A stretch of DNA of 64,000 bases from a virus. The notes beneath the pieces were generated by a model that saw only the letters and a program-made list of their open reading frames with translations, was not told the origin of the DNA and made no database searches. Of this stretch, positions 58,528 through 64,000 are shown one piece after another (position 1 is the first letter of the stretch; each line of letters opens with the position of its first letter). A program made the position numbers and the translations under genes. Where the stretch lies: positions 102,170 to 166,169 of IMG/VR virus record IMGVR_UViG_3300029922_000007; one strand, written 5' to 3'.

Positions 58528-59084
58528 AAATGTTATATATCATAGGATTTTTTTAAAAAAATATTTTTGTACATAGGATGATAGGTAATGAAAATATTTA
58601 GAAATTTTAAAGACGTTTTCATGTCCGTATTACTCGGGTGAAGTGTGTCGTAGGTGACACAGACCCCGGTAAACGGGTATTATGTCAATCATTTCATATA
58701 CTTAAACCTGTGTCAGTCTCCTGCGACGCAGGGATGTGTCGCCTATTTTAAATGCATGGGCAATATACGTGCCGAATCAATAACCGTGCCATTGCGTCAT
58801 ATGCGCTATAGGGCGTTATAGACGACGCACTGTTACATGACGCCATTGCATAGGCCGATACGCTGAAGGAGCGCCATAGCCTTGCAATGCCTCAATAGGT
58901 CAAGTCTAATAGGATGCATTAGACGCGGTTAGATAGGCGCGGCGCAGTGCTCGCTTGAGTGTGTCATGATGGACACGGGTTGTGAGCGCTCGTTTGAGGT
59001 AGGTTTCGGCGTGGTTAACATTATCCTATATCGTATACCGTATGGATAACTAATTAGAATTTAAAGAGAATATAGAATCTCGTT
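58528..59084. other. Non-coding region with paired GTGTC-N6-GACAC sites
   Basis: No credible gene is seen in these 557 bases. It holds two identical-architecture sites, GTGTC-N6-GACAC at 58645-58660 and 58961-58976. There are repeats of GCCATTGC and its complement-like forms, many short palindromes (CCCG/CGGG, CTGCG/CGCAG), and an AT-rich palindrome (ATTTTTTTAAAAAAAT) near 58550. It separates the HNH gene from the right-hand genes. It may be a regulatory or replication region. Confidence 0.5.
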
Positions 59085-59354
59085 TTATAGCGCGGTGCCA
59101 GTCAATCGACCGTTATCATTAGACGCACGAATGCACCGCAAAACCATGGTCAAGCGATGCATAAAACGATTGATATTTTTGGCGCTCATAACGCTAGGGC
59201 CAATATATGAGATATGAGAGATATCCGGCCTAGACTTCTCCCATACCCTAACGCTAAGATTGACTGTTTTTGGCCCATATCGCATATAGCTTAGCTTAGC
59301 GTTTAAGTAATGATCAAATGTACTGACAATGATCATATTTCGCCCTAACTCCAT
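59085..59354 (-). CDS. Small hypothetical protein
   Basis: An 89-residue frame (MELGRNMIIVSTFDHYLNAK) with AGGG about 13 bases before the ATG. The arginine codons are mostly CGN, as in the genes to the right, which supports it as real. Basic; not recognised. It is the only leftward gene in this region. Confidence 0.45.
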   Translation of the reverse strand: MELGRNMIIVSTFDHYLNAKLSYMRYGPKTVNLSVRVWEKSRPDISHISYIGPSVMSAKNINRFMHRLTMVLRCIRASNDNGRLTGTAL

Positions 59355-59690
59355 TCATTTTTCCCTAATGAATGTATCTATTATCCCTTTGGCATATCGT
59401 CTGCAATAACTCATGGTGTCCAGTTTGATTTAAACCGCTAGTAACTCGACTAAGCCTAACCCGCATACCGCACCATTGTTTTACATGGGTTAGACTTCCA
59501 AGGGTTTACACGTCTAGGTATCCCTGTACCAGACTTTGACGCTAGCAGGATATCCCACAATTCTATCGGCACTGGCGCATGCGCGGTCGATACGGTCAAG
59601 GGGATTAGACGACTAAGGCTCTAAATATTGACTCAAGTATTTGACTTCATTAAATAAAACTTTCATTGCGTTTTAACTAACGCATCTAAT

Positions 59691-59708
59691 GGCATGTTGC
59701 AACATGCC
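59691..59708. promoter_or_regulatory. Perfect 18-base palindrome, possible operator
   Basis: GGCATGTTGCAACATGCC about 90 bases before the ATG of the first rightward gene. Two-fold symmetry over 18 bases is typical of a dimeric repressor site. Confidence 0.45.
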
Positions 59709-59713
59709 TAACG

Positions 59714-59747
59714 CCTCATACCGGGTTAGCAATGACTCGGTATGAGG
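59714..59747 (+). terminator. Hairpin before first rightward gene
   Basis: CCTCATACCG (59714-59723) with CGGTATGAGG (59738-59747), a 10-bp perfect stem and a 14-base loop. Followed by TCCCGCCTTTG, so it is a weak terminator or a leader structure. Confidence 0.4.
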
Positions 59748-59799
59748 TCCCGCCTTTGTCCTATTGAGTCTGATAACATGTTGAACGTATGAGGTACTT

Positions 59800-60006
59800 A
59801 TGATCAAGGTATACGCTAAGATAGGTAAACGGTATTTTGCCAGTGAATATAAAGCCGACCGTCAAGGTAATTTGCGTGAAGGTTCGGTTAAATCGTCTGA
59901 AACTAAATTAGTTGCTAGGGTTTATGACTCGGTAGACTTGGTTATCAGGGATGCTAGGCTTTTAGGTGTATCCCTGGATTGCATTGAATTCGAAAAAGCA
60001 GCATAA
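59800..60006 (+). CDS. Small hypothetical protein
   Basis: A 68-residue basic protein (MIKVYAKIGKRYFASEYKAD) with GAGGT 8 bases before the ATG. Its leader ATGAGGTACTTATG is nearly the same as before the DUF932-type gene. Not recognised; likely early. Confidence 0.6.
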   Translation: MIKVYAKIGKRYFASEYKADRQGNLREGSVKSSETKLVARVYDSVDLVIRDARLLGVSLDCIEFEKAA

Positions 60007-60033
60007 CTTTTAACAGTCTGAAAGGATATTCCA

Positions 60034-60261
60034 ATGAAACTAGGCATCTATATCGACGATAATGGTCAAGTCATTGAAATCTTTAACGATACTCCGAATA
60101 TTCGATTGGAGCAAGCCGATGGTTTCGTAGAAGTTCAAACACTGCGGAATGACGGGAATGAAACAGAAGTTACTGGCTCGTATGTGTTCTATCAATTGGT
60201 TACCGATCTTAAAATGATTAAGGCGGCTATGAAGCTAGTTCCTAAGAGGTCTAAGGCCTAA
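60034..60261 (+). CDS. Small hypothetical protein
   Basis: A 75-residue protein (MKLGIYIDDNGQVIEIFNDT) with strand-like repeats and a basic helix at the end. AAAGGA lies about 9 bases before the ATG. Not recognised. Confidence 0.6.
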   Translation: MKLGIYIDDNGQVIEIFNDTPNIRLEQADGFVEVQTLRNDGNETEVTGSYVFYQLVTDLKMIKAAMKLVPKRSKA

Positions 60262-60333
60262 CCGATGCATTCCCTTATAACCGCACGTAACTTTGAGTCT
60301 TTTTTGTCTAATAACCCTACTAATGAGGTATCT

Positions 60334-61116
60334 ATGTCTAATCAAGTTGTTAAGTTGTCCGGCTCATATGTCCAAGACCAACGTCATACCAATGTATCTA
60401 ATCGTTTCAACGTTATTCAGCCTAGCGCAGTAGGGGATGCTATGGCGCGTCATGGCTTGCAACTTGCTTCATTGTCTACCGGTAAAGCACGTCATGTTGA
60501 TAAGCTTGATTTTCAGCGTACTTTGTCTCGGTATCGTGGCGCGGAAATTATGCCGGGTATTCATATCGATATCATTCATTCCGGTTATCATATGGGGCGC
60601 GGCGTGGATTCGTTTTCGGTCGGGTTTTATCGCATTGTCTGTACTAATGGTTTGCAGACTGGTACTAGCTTTGATCGTTTTGAGGTCCGGCATTCGGGCG
60701 ATACGTTTTTGAACCTGGACAATGCAATTGCGGCATGCCTTGAATCTAAAGAACGCTTGACGGCCACAATTGAACGTATGAAGTCTACTGTCTTGACTCC
60801 GGAACAACATGTTGAATTCGGTGCGCAAGTTGCTAGACTTCTAACTCCTAGCGGTGCATTGCGGGTTAAGCATCGGCTATTGACGCCTAAACGCGATGAT
60901 GATAAGGGTTTTGGCTTGTTTGAGGTCTTGAACGTTGCTCAAGAGTCTGGAATGCAAGGCAAAAACGTTGTTTACGAATTGCCCACTGATAAGCTTGATT
61001 CTAGTGGTCAAGCTAAGGTCCGCACCATGACTGCTAGGGCGATTAAGCCTAACTCGGCGAAAGACGAGGAGTTTAATTCAGCTATTTTTGACCTTGCATT
61101 GAAATTTGCGGCATAA
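60334..61116 (+). CDS. DUF932-type protein
   Basis: A 260-residue protein. The central region GAEIMPGIHIDIIHSGYHMG, then DSFSVGFYRIVCTNGLQTG and RFEVRHSGDTFLNLD, is typical of DUF932 phage/plasmid proteins, whose role is not settled but is often linked to early, anti-defence loci. I choose the ATG at 60334, with GAGG before it and the same ATGAGGTATCTATG context as the 59800 gene, over a start at 60265. Codon usage favours CGN for Arg, unlike the left-hand genes. Confidence 0.75.
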   Translation: MSNQVVKLSGSYVQDQRHTNVSNRFNVIQPSAVGDAMARHGLQLASLSTGKARHVDKLDFQRTLSRYRGAEIMPGIHIDIIHSGYHMGRGVDSFSVGFYRIVCTNGLQTGTSFDRFEVRHSGDTFLNLDNAIAACLESKERLTATIERMKSTVLTPEQHVEFGAQVARLLTPSGALRVKHRLLTPKRDDDKGFGLFEVLNVAQESGMQGKNVVYELPTDKLDSSGQAKVRTMTARAIKPNSAKDEEFNSAIFDLALKFAA

Positions 61117-61129
61117 TCGTTTGATATCC

Positions 61130-61162
61130 GGGAGTTACGGCCTAGCGCTGTAACTCCCTTTT
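61130..61162 (+). terminator. Rho-independent terminator-like hairpin
   Basis: GGGAGTTAC (61130-61138) pairs with GTAACTCCC (61150-61158); TTTT follows. It lies 14 bases after the DUF932-type stop. The next gene's AGGAG follows immediately, so read-through must occur or the mRNA is processed here. Confidence 0.7.
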
Positions 61163-61175
61163 ATAGGAGTGTGTC

Positions 61176-61337
61176 ATGGTAGACGCAATTAAGGTTAGCA
61201 CTAGCGTTTTAGACCTAACTGGTATCGGCACTGAATACCTAGTGTCTGAAGATGGTACCGTAATTGCTAAGTTTTACAATGGTCAATTTGCGCTGGATTG
61301 TCCGCGCGGTAACTTAGACCAAACCATTGCAGCATAA
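61176..61337 (+). CDS. Very small hypothetical protein (53 residues)
   Basis: MVDAIKVSTSVLDLTGIGTE, then EDGTVIAKFYNG. AGGAG lies 7 bases before the ATG and the frame fills the gap between terminator and next gene. Not recognised. Confidence 0.6.
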   Translation: MVDAIKVSTSVLDLTGIGTEYLVSEDGTVIAKFYNGQFALDCPRGNLDQTIAA

Positions 61338-61354
61338 CAAAGGGAGATTTTAAA

Positions 61355-61825
61355 ATGTCTAATAAATACAAGCTTCTTTCTACTGATACTAAAATCAATT
61401 GGGATGGAAAAACTCTTTATAGGATTCAAGCGCTTATCAATATCGGGAGTGTTTTAGCCGGTACTTTAGGCGGATATATCGAAAAAAAATCTAACCTATC
61501 TGTATCCGGCAACGCATGGGTCTCTGGCAACGCACTGGTATCCGGCAACGCACTGGTATCCGGCAACGCACAGGTATCCGGCAACGCACTGGTATCCGGC
61601 AACGCACTGGTATCCGAGAAAAAACATTGCTATGTGTTTCATTGCGAAAGTTACTCTATGACAGTAACTCCTCAAAATATCTCAATTGGTTGCCAGTTAA
61701 AAACGCATAAAGAATGGTTGAAAGTAACTAAAAAACAAGCTATCACAATGGGATTGCAAGCTAATCTCTATGAAACCTATAAGGGACTAGCTAAAATTGG
61801 AATGAAAGCAGTTAAACTCAAGTAA
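61355..61825 (+). CDS. Hexapeptide-repeat (VSGNAx) solenoid protein
   Basis: A 156-residue protein. Its N-terminal part (DGKTLYRIQALINIGSVLAG, LGGYIEKKSNLS) is followed by six or seven copies of VSGNAx V/L (residues about 50-88), forming a short left-handed beta-helix, then a C-terminal part (HCYVFHCESYSMTVTP). This layout is found in a phage family of unknown role. The repeats are almost identical at DNA level (18-base unit), so copy number probably varies between relatives. Confidence 0.7.
   Translation: MSNKYKLLSTDTKINWDGKTLYRIQALINIGSVLAGTLGGYIEKKSNLSVSGNAWVSGNALVSGNALVSGNAQVSGNALVSGNALVSEKKHCYVFHCESYSMTVTPQNISIGCQLKTHKEWLKVTKKQAITMGLQANLYETYKGLAKIGMKAVKLK
61511..61612 (+). repeat. Tandem 18-base coding repeat
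   Basis: GGCAACGCACTGGTATCC and close variants (CACAGG, CATGGG) in five to six copies, within the VSGNA-repeat gene. The near identity suggests recent slippage or gene conversion. Confidence 0.85.
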
Positions 61826-61851
61826 TCGATAGGCTAAACAAGGGAGTTTTT

Positions 61852-62250
61852 ATGTTTAAAATCAATAGTATATCTCGTTTTAGTTCGGATACTGTCAAGG
61901 TTTCAATTGACTGCAATGCGCGTGCATGGGCGATAGCTAAAAAGACTGGCACGCTAGGCACGCTATACGGTATTGACGTATCTAATGCGGTGTATCAAAT
62001 GCATGGGGTTAAGGCTAGCAATCCGACCGTATCGGACGATAAAAGAGCTAGTATGACAGGGGTTAAGTCTATTGATCTTTATTACCGTGATTCCGAATGG
62101 TCCGCGCCTATCGATAACGTTATCCGCATGCCTAACCTTTTTGCCTCTAATGCCAGTGCTAAGGCTATTCGAGGGGATGGAGCTAGTCCTACGGATAGTG
62201 TGAATAATGTTATTGCGGTCGATTTCATTAATCGCCGCAAAATCGCTTGA
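61852..62250 (+). CDS. Hypothetical protein
   Basis: A 132-residue protein (MFKINSISRFSSDTVKVSID). Mixed beta-strand and polar sequence, with a segment IRMPNLFASNASAKAI. GGGAG lies about 5 bases before the ATG. Not recognised. Confidence 0.65.
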   Translation: MFKINSISRFSSDTVKVSIDCNARAWAIAKKTGTLGTLYGIDVSNAVYQMHGVKASNPTVSDDKRASMTGVKSIDLYYRDSEWSAPIDNVIRMPNLFASNASAKAIRGDGASPTDSVNNVIAVDFINRRKIA

Positions 62251-62261
62251 AAGGGGATAAC

Positions 62262-62627
62262 GTGTTTAAATCATATAGGGAATTTACCTTGGATAAGCCA
62301 GTTAACACTAAACGTCTAAAGGTTAGGCATATACACGATACAAAATCTAAATTAGCTTGCACAATCGTACAGTTACACAATACTGACGTGGTACATAGGG
62401 TAAACGTCAATAATGTTGTGACCTTGAATAGTGGCGGATGGAAAACACCTAGCACTAAGGTCACAATGAATACGGCTATGCGTTTAATCTATGGGTCAAT
62501 TGCGCCATGCATCTATCAAAGCAAGGGTAAATGGTACGTGGAATTTAACAATGGAGATATTGAATTGTATTTTGACGGTATGATTATCGGTGGCGGATGC
62601 GGCGCACCATTTGCCGTATTGAATTGA
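62262..62627 (+). CDS. Conserved hypothetical protein (LNSGGWKTPSTK type)
   Basis: A 121-residue protein starting with GTG at 62262, which has AAGGGG 7 bases before it; a TTG at 62247 is less likely. The core VVTLNSGGWKTPSTKVTMNTA resembles small proteins in other phages and plasmids that I know only as uncharacterised. Beta-rich end (WYVEFNNGDIELYFDGM). Confidence 0.7.
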   Translation: MFKSYREFTLDKPVNTKRLKVRHIHDTKSKLACTIVQLHNTDVVHRVNVNNVVTLNSGGWKTPSTKVTMNTAMRLIYGSIAPCIYQSKGKWYVEFNNGDIELYFDGMIIGGGCGAPFAVLN

Positions 62628-62635
62628 GGGATACT

Positions 62636-62875
62636 ATGCCAAAGTTAACAAAGGTTCAAGTCAAAGCAATGCAAGACGTATGCCACTATATCTTAGACTG
62701 TACTGATGCGGACTATGACGATTATGTACAGTATTGTGACGATTATGGTTATGATCCTGCTAAGATACGCGGCAAGGGGCAGAGTAAACACGTATACGCT
62801 AAGGCTTATCGCACTGTTAACCTTGCAACGTTGCGCCGCGTATCGCTTGACGGTACGTCATACACGGTAGTTTGA
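62636..62875 (+). CDS. Small hypothetical protein
   Basis: A 79-residue protein starting at ATG 62636 (GGGA before it); a longer frame from 62597 overlaps the previous gene. It has an acidic, tyrosine-rich middle (DADYDDYVQYCDDYGYD) and a basic end. Not recognised. Confidence 0.6.
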   Translation: MPKLTKVQVKAMQDVCHYILDCTDADYDDYVQYCDDYGYDPAKIRGKGQSKHVYAKAYRTVNLATLRRVSLDGTSYTVV

Positions 62876-63214
62876 TCTAAGCTAGTTAACTCTCAATTGA
62901 CGGTATCACTTCGACCGCTAGGTTTTGCTATAGGACACGATTAGAGGTCAATAGCGGTCGAAGTGATACCGGGTTAGGGCGATAGCCTATCGCGCTGTTT
63001 TTGACTCCCTGCTAGGCATGCGGCGCGAGTCAATACCGTGACACGGCTATTACATTATATAGCTGTTAAAATTTCAAGTATTCCCGACACATGGGTTACT
63101 ATCGCTATGCCTTGATTGACACATTGCGTTAATTTCGGCCCAGTCTTTTTGGACACACCCCCTGTGTCAAATCGGATTTTTACCCTGGATCTTTTTCCCT
63201 AATAGGAGATTTTT
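62876..63214. other. Non-coding region with a 20-bp inverted repeat
   Basis: No credible gene in these 339 bases. The main feature is the 20-bp inverted repeat at 62901-62971. It also has GACAC at 63040, 63086, 63118 and GACAC-N7-GTGTC at 63152-63168. A TTTT-rich stretch and AGGAG precede the gene at 63215. Confidence 0.6.
62901..62971. repeat. Perfect 20-bp inverted repeat
   Basis: CGGTATCACTTCGACCGCTA (62901-62920) and its exact reverse complement (62952-62971) with a 31-base spacer. No T-run follows either arm. It could be a bidirectional transcription barrier, an origin hairpin or a protein-binding pair. Confidence 0.9.
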
Positions 63215-63544
63215 ATGGACGTTCGTCGTGGTCAATGGGTTAGATTCGACTGTTTTAAGTTAGTTGAAGACGATAAAGGGAAGTATACAGGAGAATTAGC
63301 TTCAATCCATTGCTATTATCGTATTATGGGTATTTCTAAGGCTAAGGGTATGTTCACCGTAGAATATCCCGACTACGTATTTAGCCTTGATGATGGGTCG
63401 GTACTGTATGGTGACGAAAAATGTCCGCATGTTGGCTCAGTATCTCCTCTTAACATTGAAGATATGATTTGGCTTAATGAGGTATTGAATGAATCCCCTC
63501 AAGCTATTATGATTGAAGCTAGGGGAGAATACTACCGAGTATAG
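63215..63544 (+). CDS. Hypothetical protein
   Basis: A 109-residue protein (MDVRRGQWVRFDCFKLVEDD) with a beta-rich pattern that might be an SH3/KOW-like fold in the first third. AGGAG lies 7 bases before the ATG. Not recognised. Confidence 0.6.
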   Translation: MDVRRGQWVRFDCFKLVEDDKGKYTGELASIHCYYRIMGISKAKGMFTVEYPDYVFSLDDGSVLYGDEKCPHVGSVSPLNIEDMIWLNEVLNESPQAIMIEARGEYYRV

Positions 63545-63702
63545 TTTAGGGTAGGGGGTATGCAAAAATTGGCCTATCCCTTGCATCTATCCCAAAAGTG
63601 ATTTTTGGGTAGGGGTATGTTGGAATAAGGCTTGCATTATATTTTAGTTCAGTAGTGAATTTTCTCAAAAGTGAATTTTATCAAAGGAGTTAGGGTGTCT
63701 CT
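63545..63702. repeat. Short repeats before the pentapeptide gene
   Basis: GGGTAGGGGTATG-like copies at about 63559-63572 and 63607-63619, AGTGAATTTT copies near 63654 and 63670, and the hairpin CCCAAAA-gtgat-TTTTGGG at 63591-63609. This is probably the control region of the next gene. Confidence 0.5.
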
Positions 63703-64000
63703 ATGAAACTGCAAATTAAGAATCGGTTTACGGATCTTGTTATTTTTGAAGCTGATACTGCGGATATGAAAGCCTTAGTTCTATTGGCTATCGCTTCCGA
63801 TATCTCTCTGTCTGGGGCCAACCTGTCTGGGGCCAACCTGTCTGGGGCCAACCTGTCTGGGGCCAACCTGTCTGGGGCCAACCTGTCTCGGGCCAACCTG
63901 TCTCGGGCCAACCTGTCTCGGGCCAACCTGTATGGGGCCGACCTGTCTCGGGCCTACCTGTCTGGGGCCTACCTGTCTGGGGCCGACCTGTCTGGGGCCA
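63703..64000 (+). CDS. Pentapeptide-repeat protein (cut by window end)
   Basis: Starting [20 protein letters not shown], with AAGGAG about 15 bases before the ATG. From residue 37 it is a run of A(N/D/Y)LS(G/R) pentapeptides ([20 protein letters not shown] and so on), forming a right-handed beta-helix. The 15-base unit CTGTCTGGGGCCAAC is repeated with hardly any change up to the end of the window. Such proteins can mimic DNA and bind gyrase, but this one could have another role. The C-terminus is outside the window. Confidence 0.8.
   Translation, partial: MKLQIKNRFTDLVIFEADTADMKALVLLAIASDISLSGANLSGANLSGANLSGANLSGANLSRANLSRANLSRANLYGADLSRAYLSGAYLSGADLSGA
63808..64000 (+). repeat. Tandem 15-base coding repeat
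   Basis: CTGTCTGGGGCCAAC and variants with CGGGCC, TATGGGG and GCCTAC, at least twelve copies, going past the window end. It encodes the pentapeptide repeat. Confidence 0.9.

Larger units (their letters stand above)
59355..59799. other. Non-coding region with perfect palindromes
   Basis: No credible gene. It contains GGCATGTTGCAACATGCC (59691-59708, perfect 18-base palindrome), GCGCATGCGC (59575-59584), a CTAACCC/GGGTTAG pair near 59455-59495 and a 10-bp hairpin at 59714-59747. The 18-base palindrome and the hairpin lie just before the first rightward gene, a likely operator and terminator or leader site. Confidence 0.55.

Noticed and set aside
59247-59256. TAAGATTGAC match to the late promoter element
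   Set aside because: It lies inside a coding frame (59085-59354) and not before a gene, so it was left out of the element set.
57152-59799. Possible tRNA genes in the long gene-poor region
   Set aside because: No T-arm sequence of the GGTTCGANNCC type or cloverleaf was found on either strand.
58645-63168. General enrichment of GTGTC/GACAC in the right-hand region
   Set aside because: Roughly a dozen occurrences in 4.6 kb is close to the number expected by chance for a pentamer and its complement; only the exact N6-spaced pairs were kept.
63690-63926. Leftward frame with LAPDR/LARDR repeats
   Set aside because: Only the antisense reading of the pentapeptide-repeat DNA; no start signals.
61511-64000. 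Tandem repeats that could suggest a CRISPR array
   Set aside because: The units are in frame, without spacers, and encode hexapeptide and pentapeptide repeats.

Overview
The window is a piece of a large double-stranded DNA phage genome, most likely a contractile-tailed (myovirus-type) phage of a Gram-negative host. It carries a tape measure, hub, spike, a gp25-like wedge and a baseplate-J-like protein in the usual tail order, dense small genes with ATGA overlaps, phage nucleotide and RNA-repair enzymes, and many free-standing homing-type endonucleases. No capsid, terminase or polymerase gene is present, so this is only part of the genome. A lytic transglycosylase, a lipoprotein and a signal-peptide beta-barrel-like protein point to a Gram-negative envelope. 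The host cannot be named from the sequence.

Layout. (1) 1-33.3 kb: the tail module, read leftward from the tape measure (33279) through hub, spike, a wedge protein, a 2746-residue baseplate-J-like protein and a tube-like protein to a tandem of paralogous fibres at the left edge. It is interrupted by rightward blocks: a lysis block at 7.2-9.3 kb, a metallopeptidase block at 25-27.4 kb, and several endonucleases. (2) 33.4-35.4 kb: a rightward operon with an outer-membrane-like protein and a MazG-like pyrophosphohydrolase. (3) 35.5-46.9 kb: a leftward metabolic block with two phosphatases, a GMP-reductase-like enzyme, an intein-containing class II ribonucleotide reductase and a string of very small genes. 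(4) 47-49 kb: an endonuclease VII homologue behind a long hairpin, then a tail protein with an ice-binding-like domain. (5) 49.1-58.5 kb: a leftward block with the RNA-repair pair (polynucleotide kinase and RNA ligase 1), a nucleotidyltransferase, a COQ7-like di-iron protein and phosphatases, plus a minimal tyrosine recombinase and a structured putative ncRNA. (6) 58.5-64 kb: a region of different character, rich in CGN arginine codons, palindromes and inverted repeats. It has small rightward genes, a DUF932-type protein and two short-repeat solenoid proteins, and looks like an early or host-takeover region.

How it works together: the left part builds the tail and baseplate. The middle part supplies deoxynucleotides, adjusts purine pools and repairs RNA cut by host defences. 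The right part probably acts early. Nine homing-type nucleases of several folds, one of them inside an intein, are scattered through it.

Most unusual features: three DUF3494 (ice-binding-like) domains in tail proteins, two of them inside the giant baseplate-J-like protein; a GNRA-hairpin-rich transcript candidate at 57.2-57.5 kb; a hairpin that buries the ribosome-binding site of the endonuclease VII gene; three sigma70-like promoters placed so that the mRNA would be leaderless; and a recurrent CAATCTT element before tail genes.
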